In this document: positions 53,450 through 64,000 of the stretch, in pieces | Layout of the letters: every line of letters starts with the position of its first letter | Numbering within the stretch: the stretch's first letter is position 1 | Notes under the pieces: model-generated | What the model was told of the DNA's origin: nothing | Seen by the model: the letters and a program-made list of their open reading frames with translations, nothing else | The model's database searches: none | DNA from: Paragorgia papillata | Taxonomy: Eukaryota; Cnidaria; Anthozoa; Scleralcyonacea; Coralliidae | DNA length: 64,000 bases | Assembly (NCBI GenBank): GCA_035771165.1 | Contig: JAWNZC010000445.1 | Location: 2,399,001-2,463,000, forward strand | Reading direction: 5' to 3' | Program-made: the position numbers and the translations under genes

Positions 53450-55561
53450 AACCCACGGGATATTGACTGATCAACATATCCCAACACAGGGAAATTTGAC
53501 AAGCTCGAGGGACGGGATTTTTGACACATAAAATGGTTATAAATCCATGTCCTATATTCACGAATTTATTGGTTAGGATTAGGGGGGGTGTTGGGGTCAG
53601 GCTTTCATGAAGTACCTGGGTGATTTAGGACATGGAATTATTACCCATAAAATGATCTTAATACTATATTTTAGCACTTAGGGAGGGGTATTTTGACCAG
53701 CAACGCTTTCTACTGACAATTCCCCCCACCCAAAAAAAAAGTCAATTTCCCTGTGTGTTTTTTTTACAGATATAGTTTTAAGTAGCCGATCGTTATTTAT
53801 TTAAATAATTTGATTTCTGCATGGGTGTAGAGTAATTTGTTATTGCCTCAGGCAGCTGATATCACCATTTCTAGGGCATCCAGGAGCACGCCCTTCTTAA
53901 TGATGCATTATATTTTAACATTAGGGTCATTTATAAAATAAGTAGTGACTTAATTAAGACACATCCTATTTAAGTCGCGAACACACTCGTATAAATGGTT
54001 AATGAATGATGCACATTGCAATACTACATCTACTGTGTCAGTACATACATATTTACATGTAACATGTTATGTTTACTGGATTTTCATATAATAATATATA
54101 TATATATATATGATGGTTAGTAATTTATATACAGTGACCCTAATCAGTAACCTTCATTCATGAATGAATGAGTGAATAAATGATGAGTCATTTGCTTCAA
54201 AATCTCCTCTCTAGAGCCCCTGTCATGAATTTATTGGGAGTCTGAAGCCCCTCCGGCCATTAAGCCCCATACTCTACACTGTCACATATGTTATTAATAC
54301 CTTGTCACATTACTCCAAAAGCTCTCACTTCAAAATGCAGGAAATGACAGTTTAGATTTTAGATTTCCCATGCTGGGCTGATTGACTTGGACTTTGCACT
54401 TGCCTGTATGCTGCCTAACCCTACTTAGTTACATCCACATATTCCCTGGATTTTTCACACCTGTGTATTTGAAGCCCCTTGCCCTGGATTTTCTATTATT
54501 TTTTATCTCTTCTCTAGAATGTCTGTCTTTTGGATGGATGACCATGCAGAACGTTGCATTTCCATTTCTACACCTGAGCTCCACTCTTTTTATCTACAGC
54601 ATTTCTGCTGGATTTTCTGCTGCAGTGATTTTTAATCCCCACCCTACCTTTATCTTTTGTTTGAATTTCTATGATTTTCTTTTTTTCTCACAAAATTCCT
54701 TGTGGGTTCTCATTCTTCATGAATTGCCTTCTTTTTTTACCTAATGTATTCCTGATAGATTTTCCATGATTTTCTATTGTTTGTTCACTTGGAGTGGAGT
54801 ATCTGCTTTTGGTTTACCTCTCTTTCTTTCTCTCTTGGAATTTTCATGGAGTTTGTGTTGATTTTGGAGATTTTCTTTTGTTATTCCAAATTTTCAAGTG
54901 ACCAAAACTTTTTGGACACTGACAACACCACATTGATCTCTAATTTAGGCAAAACAAAGTATCATATTGTGTTTCCACTAACCTGACCAGTGACCAACCT
55001 GATTTTTTATCAATGACTACCATGCATATTTTCCAAGGTTTCAATTTCAATTTTGAAATTGGCTTAATTTTTAAATTATGTATAGGTCTTTGCCAAATGT
55101 CCATTGCTGTAGTGTTTATGCTATAATTATTGTAGAATTACTAATAATTTAGACCCTTTTAATTTACATGTAGATCGGTATTTCCCCAGTGTAAACACCG
55201 CTGGTGTAATGCATGGAGCTTAACTGGGGTTCTTAGTTGACTTGTGTTGATTTTTGCACAAAAATCAAAATTTCATATTTTTAACTAGACTTTCACCATT
55301 TGGCCCAAATGCCCCAGTAATAAACTCCAACTAAAAAACAGCTGACAAAATGTATATTTTACTGAACAATTCACTGTACTTTGAAAGTGGGTTTTTTCTT
55401 CATCATATTAATCTTGTTTCTCATTTCTTTCTGGGTCTGCGGACAGAAAAGAAAAAAAATTCTGCCAGTTGAACCAGTTCCTGTTTTTTTTAGACTAAAA
55501 TTCTAAAAAGTTAGAAACTTAAAAAAGGAATAAAAGTCGTTGTTATAATGATATTGATGTT
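53450..55561. other. Gene-poor, T-rich interval with old repeat fragments
   Basis: A (TA)n run lies at 54094-54112. Fragments at 54237-54268 and 54330-54370 match the 32756-33494 element. From 54400 to 54990 the plus strand is rich in GATTTTCT words; the frames there are hydrophobic by composition and not supported as genes. Confidence 0.4.
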
Positions 55562-56205
55562 TTAACTAATGACTAATGTATAAGTAATAAAGTGTTGCAA
55601 ACTTGCATTAAACTTTGCTGGGAACTCTGTTACTGCAATCTTGATGTAACCGCCATCTACCTGGTGCAGTTTTACTGACAAATTTGACAAATCAAGGATG
55701 ATCTTTGTCAGTGCAATGATTCTGACAGATTGTTCATTGTAAACTTCAGTTTTGAGGCCTCTGTGAAGTTCATTTATGAGTGACTGAAGTTGTTTGTCTG
55801 ACTTTTTCTCTGCATCAATTCCTTTCTTGATTTGGTTTTGTTCATTTTGTCTTCATGTCTGACTGTGGAGACTTCGAATTTCATTTTTTTCCTTGAACGT
55901 CTTCTTATCTGTATGATTCAATGGCCAAAGACATCTTACTTTTTTGCCAGGGATAACTAAAGAATCACATTTGCTGTGATTGGACAAACATTTGGCCATT
56001 TTGTCAAGCTCGCCCACAGCTTTTATGAAAAGCTCATATCTCTCATGTCATGTGGTAAGAAAGAGATGAACCATTTGAGCCAAATTCACCACGGCGCCAA
56101 ATTGACCATAAGCATCTGCCAGTCCTGACAGATTCAGTAGGAGATGAACATTTAAAATCTTCCCCTTTAATTCCCTTGTTTGATCATGATCTCCTTTCTC
56201 TCGTG
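55562..56205 (-). pseudogene. Decayed coding segment with two in-frame TGA codons
   Basis: On the minus strand one frame reads about 214 codons from 56205 to a TAA at 55562, interrupted only by two TGA codons. No frameshift is needed. Conserved-looking stretches include NLSGLADAYGQFGAVVNLAQ, HERYELFIKAVGELDKMAKC, GKKVRCLWPLNHTDKKTF and QLQSLINELHRGLKTEVYNE. Both stops sit where an arginine CGA would be restored by one transition, as expected from decay of CpG. The upstream side opens at CTAG followed by LKTREKGDHDQTREL. I do not recognise the family; a transposon-encoded protein or retrocopy is most likely. Confidence 0.6.
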
Positions 56206-56635
56206 TTTTAGGCTAGTATATGCCATAAATACACAGTATACAGTTAGTATGACCTTCAATTGATCTTTAATATTAAAGAATAGTTAAACCATTTAACAGA
56301 ATAAAGTTTCCCTACCCACAACAACTTACCGAGTATAGTTTAAAAAAATTCTATAACTGAAGTATACAGTATATAACTTACAGTAGATTAAAAAAATTAA
56401 CATATACATGTTTTTTTTGTTTGGCCTTATTTGCTTTATAGCCATGCTAAACTGTCTTAGATAATATCATGATTTGACGTGAATAATTAAAAAGCTGATT
56501 TTGCGAATTCTAGTTCAGTAGTTCATTTACTTAGTAAATTATCCAGCAACAGAAATTAAAGAACATGGGTATATAAAAATGGGTAAATTTCATAAGTTGG
56601 GAGAGGGCTGTTCAACTTCGTCTTGGACAGAAGCT

Positions 56636-57170
56636 CAAACTAAACTAAACTAAATTAAACTAAATTAAATTAAACTAAAGTGTAAACTAAAGTATAAACT
56701 AAAGTATAAACTAAACTACAAACTAAACTACAAACTAAACTACAAACTAAACTATAAACTAAACTATAAACTAAACTATAAACTAAACTATAAACTAAAC
56801 TATAAACTAAACTATAAACTAAACTATAAACTAAACTATAAACTAAACTATAAACTAAACTAAACTATAAACTAAACTAAACTATAAACTAAACTATAAA
56901 CTAAACTATAAACTAAACTATAAACTAAACTAAACTATAAACTAAACTATAAACTAAACTATAAACTAAACTATAAACTAAACTATAAACTAAACTAAAC
57001 TATAAACTAAACTATAAACTAAACTATAAACTAAACTATAAACTAAACTAAACTATAAACTATAAACTAAACTATAAACTAAACTATAAACTAAACTAAA
57101 CTATAAACTATAAACTAAACTATAAACTAAACTACTAAACTATACTAAACGAAACTATACTAAACTATAT
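56636..57170. repeat. Minisatellite, 12-bp unit CTAAACTATAAA
   Basis: About 530 bp of CTAAACTATAAA units with occasional extra CTAAA or missing blocks and ACAAA variants at the left. Shorter arrays of the related CTAAA motif occur at 8050-8070 and, inverted, 21419-21492. Confidence 0.95.
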
Positions 57171-57425
57171 TTAAACACATGATCTGATACAAAACTCAGG
57201 CTTCACGTCACTCGGTCCGGCGGTGAAAAGAAAAATTACCATAATTTACCGAGGGAGTCGAAAAAGCCGTATAAGATATTTGTCAGATGCCAATTTACCG
57301 TTACCACTGGAAAACAGAAGTAAATACAAACAAATACAGTCCGAAATTGTTAACTATATACGCACTTCATACTTCAAGCTTTGTTAAGACATACTTATGC
57401 TTTACTATACCAAAGGTACAAAATA

Positions 57426-57964
57426 CAGTCAACTCTCGCTCAACTCTCGGACACCCTGCTATTACGGACAGTTGGTAAATCGGCCGAAACTACTATGAAA
57501 TGTATTGAAGTAACTCTCGCTATTACGGACTCTCGCTATTACGGAATTGCGGACACTTCATGTGGTCCCCAACAATTTTTATTGTTCTACTCTCGTTACA
57601 ACGGACACCTTGGACGTATTTTTCTCTCGACACATGAAAGTGAATGACTTTTTAATTTATCGAGTGACTTATTTATGTTACTGATTCATGTTACCGTTGT
57701 ATTTTTGGTTATGGAATAAAAAAAATATTTGAATACAAATTTTTGACTTGTATTTTGACTTGTACTGTGTACTTATGTATCACAGTAAACGTCAACTAGA
57801 AATTGAAATAAACTGGACATTTTAAAACAAAAAAGCAGTAATACATCGGTAGTGACATTTTACAACCTGAAATCGGGATATTTTCATCGCATTCCGCCAT
57901 TGCGGACTCTCGTTATTACGGACATGACGGTCCCCAGGGTGTCCGCTATAACGAGAGTTGACTG
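57426..57964. mobile_element. pogo/Tigger-like MITE with TA duplication
   Basis: The left end CAGTCAACTCTCGCTCAACT and right end AACGAGAGTTGACTG are inverted and flanked by TA (57424-57425 and 57965-57966). Subterminal CGGACACCCTG and CAGGGTGTCCGC are inverted as well, and TCTCGCTATTACGGAC words recur inside. This terminus is characteristic of pogo-superfamily elements. No transposase is present. Confidence 0.85.
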
Positions 57965-58496
57965 TAAACACGTTTTACTGCTTAGTGATATCAACAAATG
58001 CGAAAACTAAGGTTCTTAGTGTTCTGTTTAATATTAGTAGCAGACATCGTCTTAATGTGGCTGTTTTTGACGTTTTTCGTGCGACGAAAACATACAAAAT
58101 TTCGTCCGTGCTACTGCAAATTCGTCGTCAGATATGGAGATCAGTGGCCAAACTTCATTGGTCCATGCGTAACCCCCTAACGCTAGAATAACAGCGCACT
58201 GACTGAGTGACTGAGAGTCGATTCTTCAACTCGCCTCCGTATAAGACAATTACATTTAGTCACCACACTCTGTTCCCATTGCTTCATATATACCACCAGT
58301 TGGATTTTATTGTGGTTGTTTGCTTCCCAAAGAATTTTAAATAGTTCTAAAAGCAGTGTATGAAAAATTCATAATAGGTGTGAATGGTTTGAAACTCGTC
58401 ACAAATATGTAAACAAAAATCTGGCCAACAGCACACAAGCATGCAATTCAGCACCATAGAACTAAAGCAACAAATGAAGAAGTATTGTAAGACTTA

Positions 58497-58606
58497 GACC
58501 CCGTTTACACTAGAGCAAAAGTATCCGGATTCACATTGTTTTTTATTCCCATGAGGATGAAAAACAATGTGAATCCGGATACTTTTGCTCTAGTGTAAAC
58601 GGGGCC
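58497..58606. mobile_element. 110-bp perfect hairpin MITE, TTA-flanked
   Basis: CCCCGTTTACACTAGAGCAA, AAGTATCCGGATTCACATTG is mirrored exactly on the right side around TTTTTATTCCCATGAGGATG. TTA occurs at 58494-58496 and 58607-58609. The same hairpin, broken, is in the repeats at 3196-3240 and 5677-5757. Confidence 0.85.
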
Positions 58607-59604
58607 TTAGAAGAAAGTATTTCAAACTTCCTTCTATACTTATATAGTTCACTTCCTTATTTCATTTGAACTTCTTTATCAACCTATATACAAATAATAA
58701 AGATATAATAAGGCAGCTAGGGTTTCATGCCCCATGCTGCTGTGAATTAAAGTGAAACAAAGGAGAGTAAAAAAAGGAAAATATGGCCCGAACCAGACAA
58801 TCTTTTCTGGGGTCGCGCGAGATCAAGTATTTTTCAAGGATCGTATTATGAAACAACCCATAACCACCTGTTGTGTCTACTGCGAAACATTTCATTTTCA
58901 GCTTTGTGATAAGTGATAACATTGTATTAAAAAATAAAAATAGCTAGCTAACATCATTTTGGAAAACTTTGACTGGAATGCTCTGCTTGTCCGCTGACCG
59001 GGCGCCGAGGAGAGATGGACTACTGTATGTAATTGTAAAGATTGAGCCTGCACATTTTCCACCGTTGTATTATAAATCTCTGGGAACTGTGCTTGTTCCA
59101 AAACTCTTGACAATTTAATATATTTTGGTTAATGAAACAAAGTCCGAAGGCAACTTGAAAGTGCAAATACGGATGTATTAAGTGATATAAATAGTTCAAG
59201 TTTATTGGCAATTCACACTATAAGCCATTATCAAATAAAGAAAGACGTATTTTCCCATAGGACTTTCTCGGTACATGTTTGGTAAAAAAACTTGAGCAAC
59301 AAACAATGCCGTCAACAATGAAGCTCTTACCATATGTCAGCGTTGGCGTTTTGGGAATTAGAGTAAATCCAAATCCTGACATAAACAAGTACGGAACTGG
59401 AATCAAAATAATCGTTTCATCACGTCAATTTATACTCGCAGTGTCTCGTATTAGTGGGCGCCAATGACGATTTAACGCGAATTGCCGATTTTCAAATTTT
59501 GAATGTCAATAATTGTTTTGGACGTTTTGGATAAAGTAGCAATTATACAGACTACAGTTATAGTCCGTTTCAGCTTTGCTTTTGAAATCCGATACGTATA
59601 ATTG
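58607..59604. other. No supported gene
   Basis: Several short frames occur on both strands with no recognisable domain. No clear repeat was found. Confidence 0.35.
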
Positions 59605-59830
59605 AAATGAACATTCCGAACTTAGATACAAATTTAAGTCGGCAATTTGTTTCTGCTTAACCAAGTATCTATTATTATATTCTATACAACAAATAATCTT
59701 CTTCTCCGTGATTTTACCAAAGGAATTCAATTCAAAGCTCATTAAATTCGAACTTCACGACGAACTTCCGTACCAAGTTCCCAACCTTCCAACGAATGTT
59801 GACAAACGAATTTCAAAAGCAAGCTGAAAC
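59605..59830 (+). repeat. Dispersed repeat with shared reading frame, copy 2
   Basis: This is the inverted counterpart of 22036-22275. On the plus strand it ends VPNLPTNVDKRISKAS and a stop, matching copy 1; upstream the frame is broken in this copy. Confidence 0.6.
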
Positions 59831-60880
59831 TGAGCTATAATAGAGTGTCTTACCTTGGAAGGGTAAGTTGTTTCCGCGGAACGAACAATATTATTCGAGA
59901 TAGTATTGTGACACAAATGCGAGCTCAAAAATATCCCGCTCGAGCCAACAAATGCGGTTTGGTTTACTCATATACTTCGGCAGTGCATTCATCATAATAC
60001 CATATTCTATTAAATCGTGTAATCTTCCAAAAAGAAATAGGATACTAGAAGTCTGGAGTGGAATATTCGAACCAGTTCGGAATCCGAATGAATACTTCTA
60101 CTCGAACGGAAGAATTACATGCTTAACTGCCTCGAGATCGAGTGAATTCATGGTCACTAATTTCTTTGACTTTGTATATTATGTTCCTAGACAGCTTTCC
60201 TCGTTAAAACTGTTATAATAAACGTTAACCTAGGTTTTGAACAAGATATCTCTTTAGACAAGATATCTGAAGACATCTTCAGGAAGAATTGGTGAAACTG
60301 TTCCGCACACGGCACACACGAGGAAATAAACTTCTCTAGAAATTAACTTCTCTAGAAATGTATGTATGACTCTAAACATTCACAAGGCAGACAAAGATTA
60401 CACAGTTGATATCACAGTATGTATTTCAGATTATGTATACTATAGCCAAACGTTTCCAGTTCGTATCTTAAAAGCGAAAGATAGCGAATTTTCGGCAAGT
60501 GTCTGACGGTGTAAATTATTCTTAAACTTTATTCAAATTCGATTATGATAAACAACAAAACGATCCGTCTCGTGATCTGAACCTTGGTACAAATACTTTC
60601 CTTTATAATATAAAGAAGCGTTTCTACCCGATTTCGTTGATTAAGGCTGAAAGATGATCCAGTTGAACAGTGTAGGAAGAGTTAAAAAGAAACTTGTTGA
60701 CTATACTGTATTTGTCTACCCCCATAAACATCGCACTAACCACGGGACAATCATGTTTATATCTGACTCTGTAATTCATTCAGCCGCCCTTTTATACTCA
60801 GCCCAGTTGTTACTATTTTTGTACCTTCCTTATATGGTCAGCATAAGATGAGTCGACGCTCAATGAAGGTTCAAGACATT
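59831..60880. other. Upstream region of the KLF gene
   Basis: A frame at 59952-60218 (88 codons with an ATG) has no recognisable domain and is not called. Nothing else is recognised; enhancers for the KLF gene could lie here. Confidence 0.3.
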
Positions 60881-60884
60881 TTCA

Positions 60885-60917
60885 ATTATAAACATATTTG
60901 GGAACAACCAATCAGAA
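60885..60917 (+). promoter_or_regulatory. Candidate KLF promoter: TATAAA-like word and CCAAT box
   Basis: TATAAACATA lies at about 60887 and AACCAATCAGAACTC at about 60904, 105-130 bp upstream of the start codon. The CCAAT box with CAGA context is the NF-Y type. The same octamer occurs inside several foldback elements of this window, so this one could be transposon-derived. Confidence 0.4.
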
Positions 60918-61019
60918 CTCGCCGGAAGTACTGAGCGCATTCTCAATTGAAATCCATGTTTGTAGCCAAGCGTAACGTGAGTTTGTTAGACGAGTGTTGT
61001 AGAGCAGCATATAGTCTTG

Positions 61020-62136
<1,117 letters not shown>

Positions 62137-62272
62137 TATAATAATTGGATGTAAAAAGTCTTCAAAACAACTAGGTATAATTATTTCTTATTTCACAATA
62201 ATACCACATGATCCTTTGTGAGTAAATATTATCAGATCCTGTGCTTTAGGTCTAAAGTTAAATAATTGTAAG

Positions 62273-62305
<33 letters not shown>

Positions 62306-64000
62306 AAATTGTATAGTATTATTTCAATTGGTAAGATATAGGTTTTTTGTATAAGTAAAAAACCAGACAATATAATAGCAAAGCGTTTCCCAATTACTCA
62401 GCATATCTCGATTGTTGTTGTACTGAGTAGCTCTGTGGCAATAATATACGTATTCTAGCTCTTTCATTTCTCTCTCTAATACAGTATGTACTACATATTG
62501 AGAGGGATAAGGATGTTTGACAGTTCAAAATTAGACCACAACACCACGCTTTTAAGCAAACTAATACTGTTCTACTGTATGTCGTGGCTGACATTAATTT
62601 TCCAATTCCCTATTTTAACGGTGTTACAGCCATGTGCTGGTACAGACATACTTCCTGATAATCATCGAATACTTCATGATTTTTACCTATGTGTTTTGAT
62701 TTCGGTTGTATATGCATTGGTGTGTCTTTGTTTTTTATTTCTTTCATACCCCTGCGGTGGTTCATTTTAAAAAGAATTTTAAAATTGGTAGATTGAAGCC
62801 TTGGACATACAGAACAGACCATGCTAAATCCCGCCATCAAGGGTTTATCTGTCAAAATGAAACGAAAAGTAAAGAATTCTCACTGATTACGCTCGAATGC
62901 GAACTCCTGCTGTGCTCGTGTTTGACCCCTGATACAAAGACCTAGGAAGATTTACACAGCTATTTACTGTAAGCCACTTCACATCAAAATTCGGCTTTAA
63001 CTCGTAAAAACGTTCATCTTTATACAGGTACACTACACAATTTAACTGAGGGATTTTTATATTTCTCATATTTTTCTTTTTACTGTTTCTTTAGCTTTAA
63101 AGGCCACTATGGAGGTTTCATTAGATTTATAAGCAATATGACCACACTGTTTAGTCTTGTCTCTAAGATGTTTTGAATTCCGAACCTGCCAGGGAATCAG
63201 ATTTTATTATTGTTTAGAACCAATTGAATTCGAGACGAGGAATAAGATTATCAAGGTAAACAATAACACGACCATATATTAAGCTTTATAAAATATGACT
63301 GAAGTATTTTAGAGGCATTTCATGTGCAAGAAAGAGGTTAATATCGTCGATAAAACCGGACACGAGCAACCAGGCATTTTGTTTGAACCGCACTGGAACT
63401 CAACTCGCACTTGACAGAACAGTCCGACTTGTATGCAAATTAATCTTCATTCAACACTACTACACTAGCCGCTTTAACCAAATTGTATATTCTCGTCTGA
63501 CGGTATAATTGGTGGTTGGAATTAACAAAATAAGATTTTTCTGCAAAAGCAATTAGTGCGAAGAGCAATTGGTTCTTTATTTACTTCTGAGATTATTCAC
63601 CTTACAGAAGTGGGTATACCTCATCGTTCTCGAAGCGATTAATTGGTAATTTTATTACCAAGCTGTCATTATGTTTACTATAAAGCATATAGTGTAACTA
63701 AGGTGTCAGTTTCATCATTGGCCTGGTAATCGAGAGTTGAAGATAGGCCATATGCAATAAAACGAAATAAACACATGCTTTGCTATATAAACTGCATACG
63801 GTTGTATCACTAGTGATACGCGTGCAAATCAACAAGCTTGACCGTGTTCTTTTGGATTGTATATTTGATCATGTGTCTAGCAATTTAGATTTGGTGAGCG
63901 AAGTTATTAACGAAGAATGTTTGTAGACGGAAAAAGCTTTTTGATCTCTGTTCGCAGTAGGACCACTGCTTTTCATTATTTTGTTTGTTTTGTTTTCTTT
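62137..64000. other. 3' flank of the KLF gene
   Basis: A (TA)n run lies at 62272-62301. The nearest downstream AATAAA words on the plus strand are at about 63757 and 63766, so a long 3' UTR or a variant signal is possible. Small frames (for example 62486-62770) have no recognisable domain. Confidence 0.35.

Noticed and set aside
54382..54986. Hydrophobic frames as a membrane protein
   Set aside because: The hydrophobicity follows from repeated GATTTTCT-like DNA; there is no conserved pattern, and old repeat fragments lie in the same interval.
56636..57170. CRISPR-like periodic array
   Set aside because: The 12-bp units are contiguous with no unique spacers, and the genome is eukaryotic; it is a minisatellite.
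59952..60218. 88-codon ATG-initiated frame upstream of the KLF gene
   Set aside because: No recognisable family and no supporting splice or regulatory context; could not be separated from chance.

Overview
The window is eukaryotic and almost certainly from an animal. All the multi-exon genes have GT-AG introns and intact reading frames across their junctions. The DNA is AT-rich and crowded with microsatellites, foldback (inverted-repeat) elements, MITE-like elements and non-LTR retrotransposon debris. The gene set (RCHY1, EFCAB7, an NXPE-type PC-esterase, a KLF factor and a Ras-like GTPase) is metazoan. The repeat style, with many hairpin elements embedded in 0.2-4 kb introns, suggests an invertebrate, most likely a cnidarian such as an anthozoan. 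The species cannot be named from this sequence alone.

Layout. Positions 1-505 look like the 3' end of a plus-strand gene. Positions 888-5760 are nested repeats, including a 3.07-kb inverted repeat with arms of about 720-740 bp. An intronless Ras-superfamily GTPase lies at 6220-6804. RCHY1 (Pirh2, a RING/CHY zinc-finger E3 ligase) runs on the plus strand from 11399 to 24627 in ten coding exons. It is tail-to-tail with EFCAB7, which runs on the minus strand from 42865 down to 24966 in thirteen coding exons; the two stop codons are only about 340 bp apart. A five-exon NXPE-like type II membrane PC-esterase occupies 45954-50110 on the plus strand. About 11 kb of repeat-dominated DNA follows, with a decayed coding segment at 55562-56205 and a pogo-like MITE at 57426-57964. 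A two-exon KLF zinc-finger gene is at 61020-62136 on the plus strand.

The exon models of RCHY1, EFCAB7, the NXPE-like gene and the KLF gene were built by hand. Intron phases close exactly and the resulting proteins have the expected domain order: 324, 616, 559 and 306 residues. The genes do not form an operon or an obvious single pathway. RCHY1 acts in ubiquitination. EFCAB7 acts at the ciliary base in Hedgehog signalling. The NXPE-like protein is a predicted secretory-pathway sugar acyl-modifying enzyme, and the KLF is a nuclear transcription factor.

The most distinctive non-genic content is a diverse set of hairpin elements: a 730-bp near-perfect foldback at 52398-53127, two copies of a MITE with exact 7-bp target duplications, two inverted copies of a MITE with 9-bp duplications, TTAA- and TTA-flanked elements, and a transposon with another foldback nested in one arm. 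Several of the hairpin families also carry a CCAAT-box sequence.
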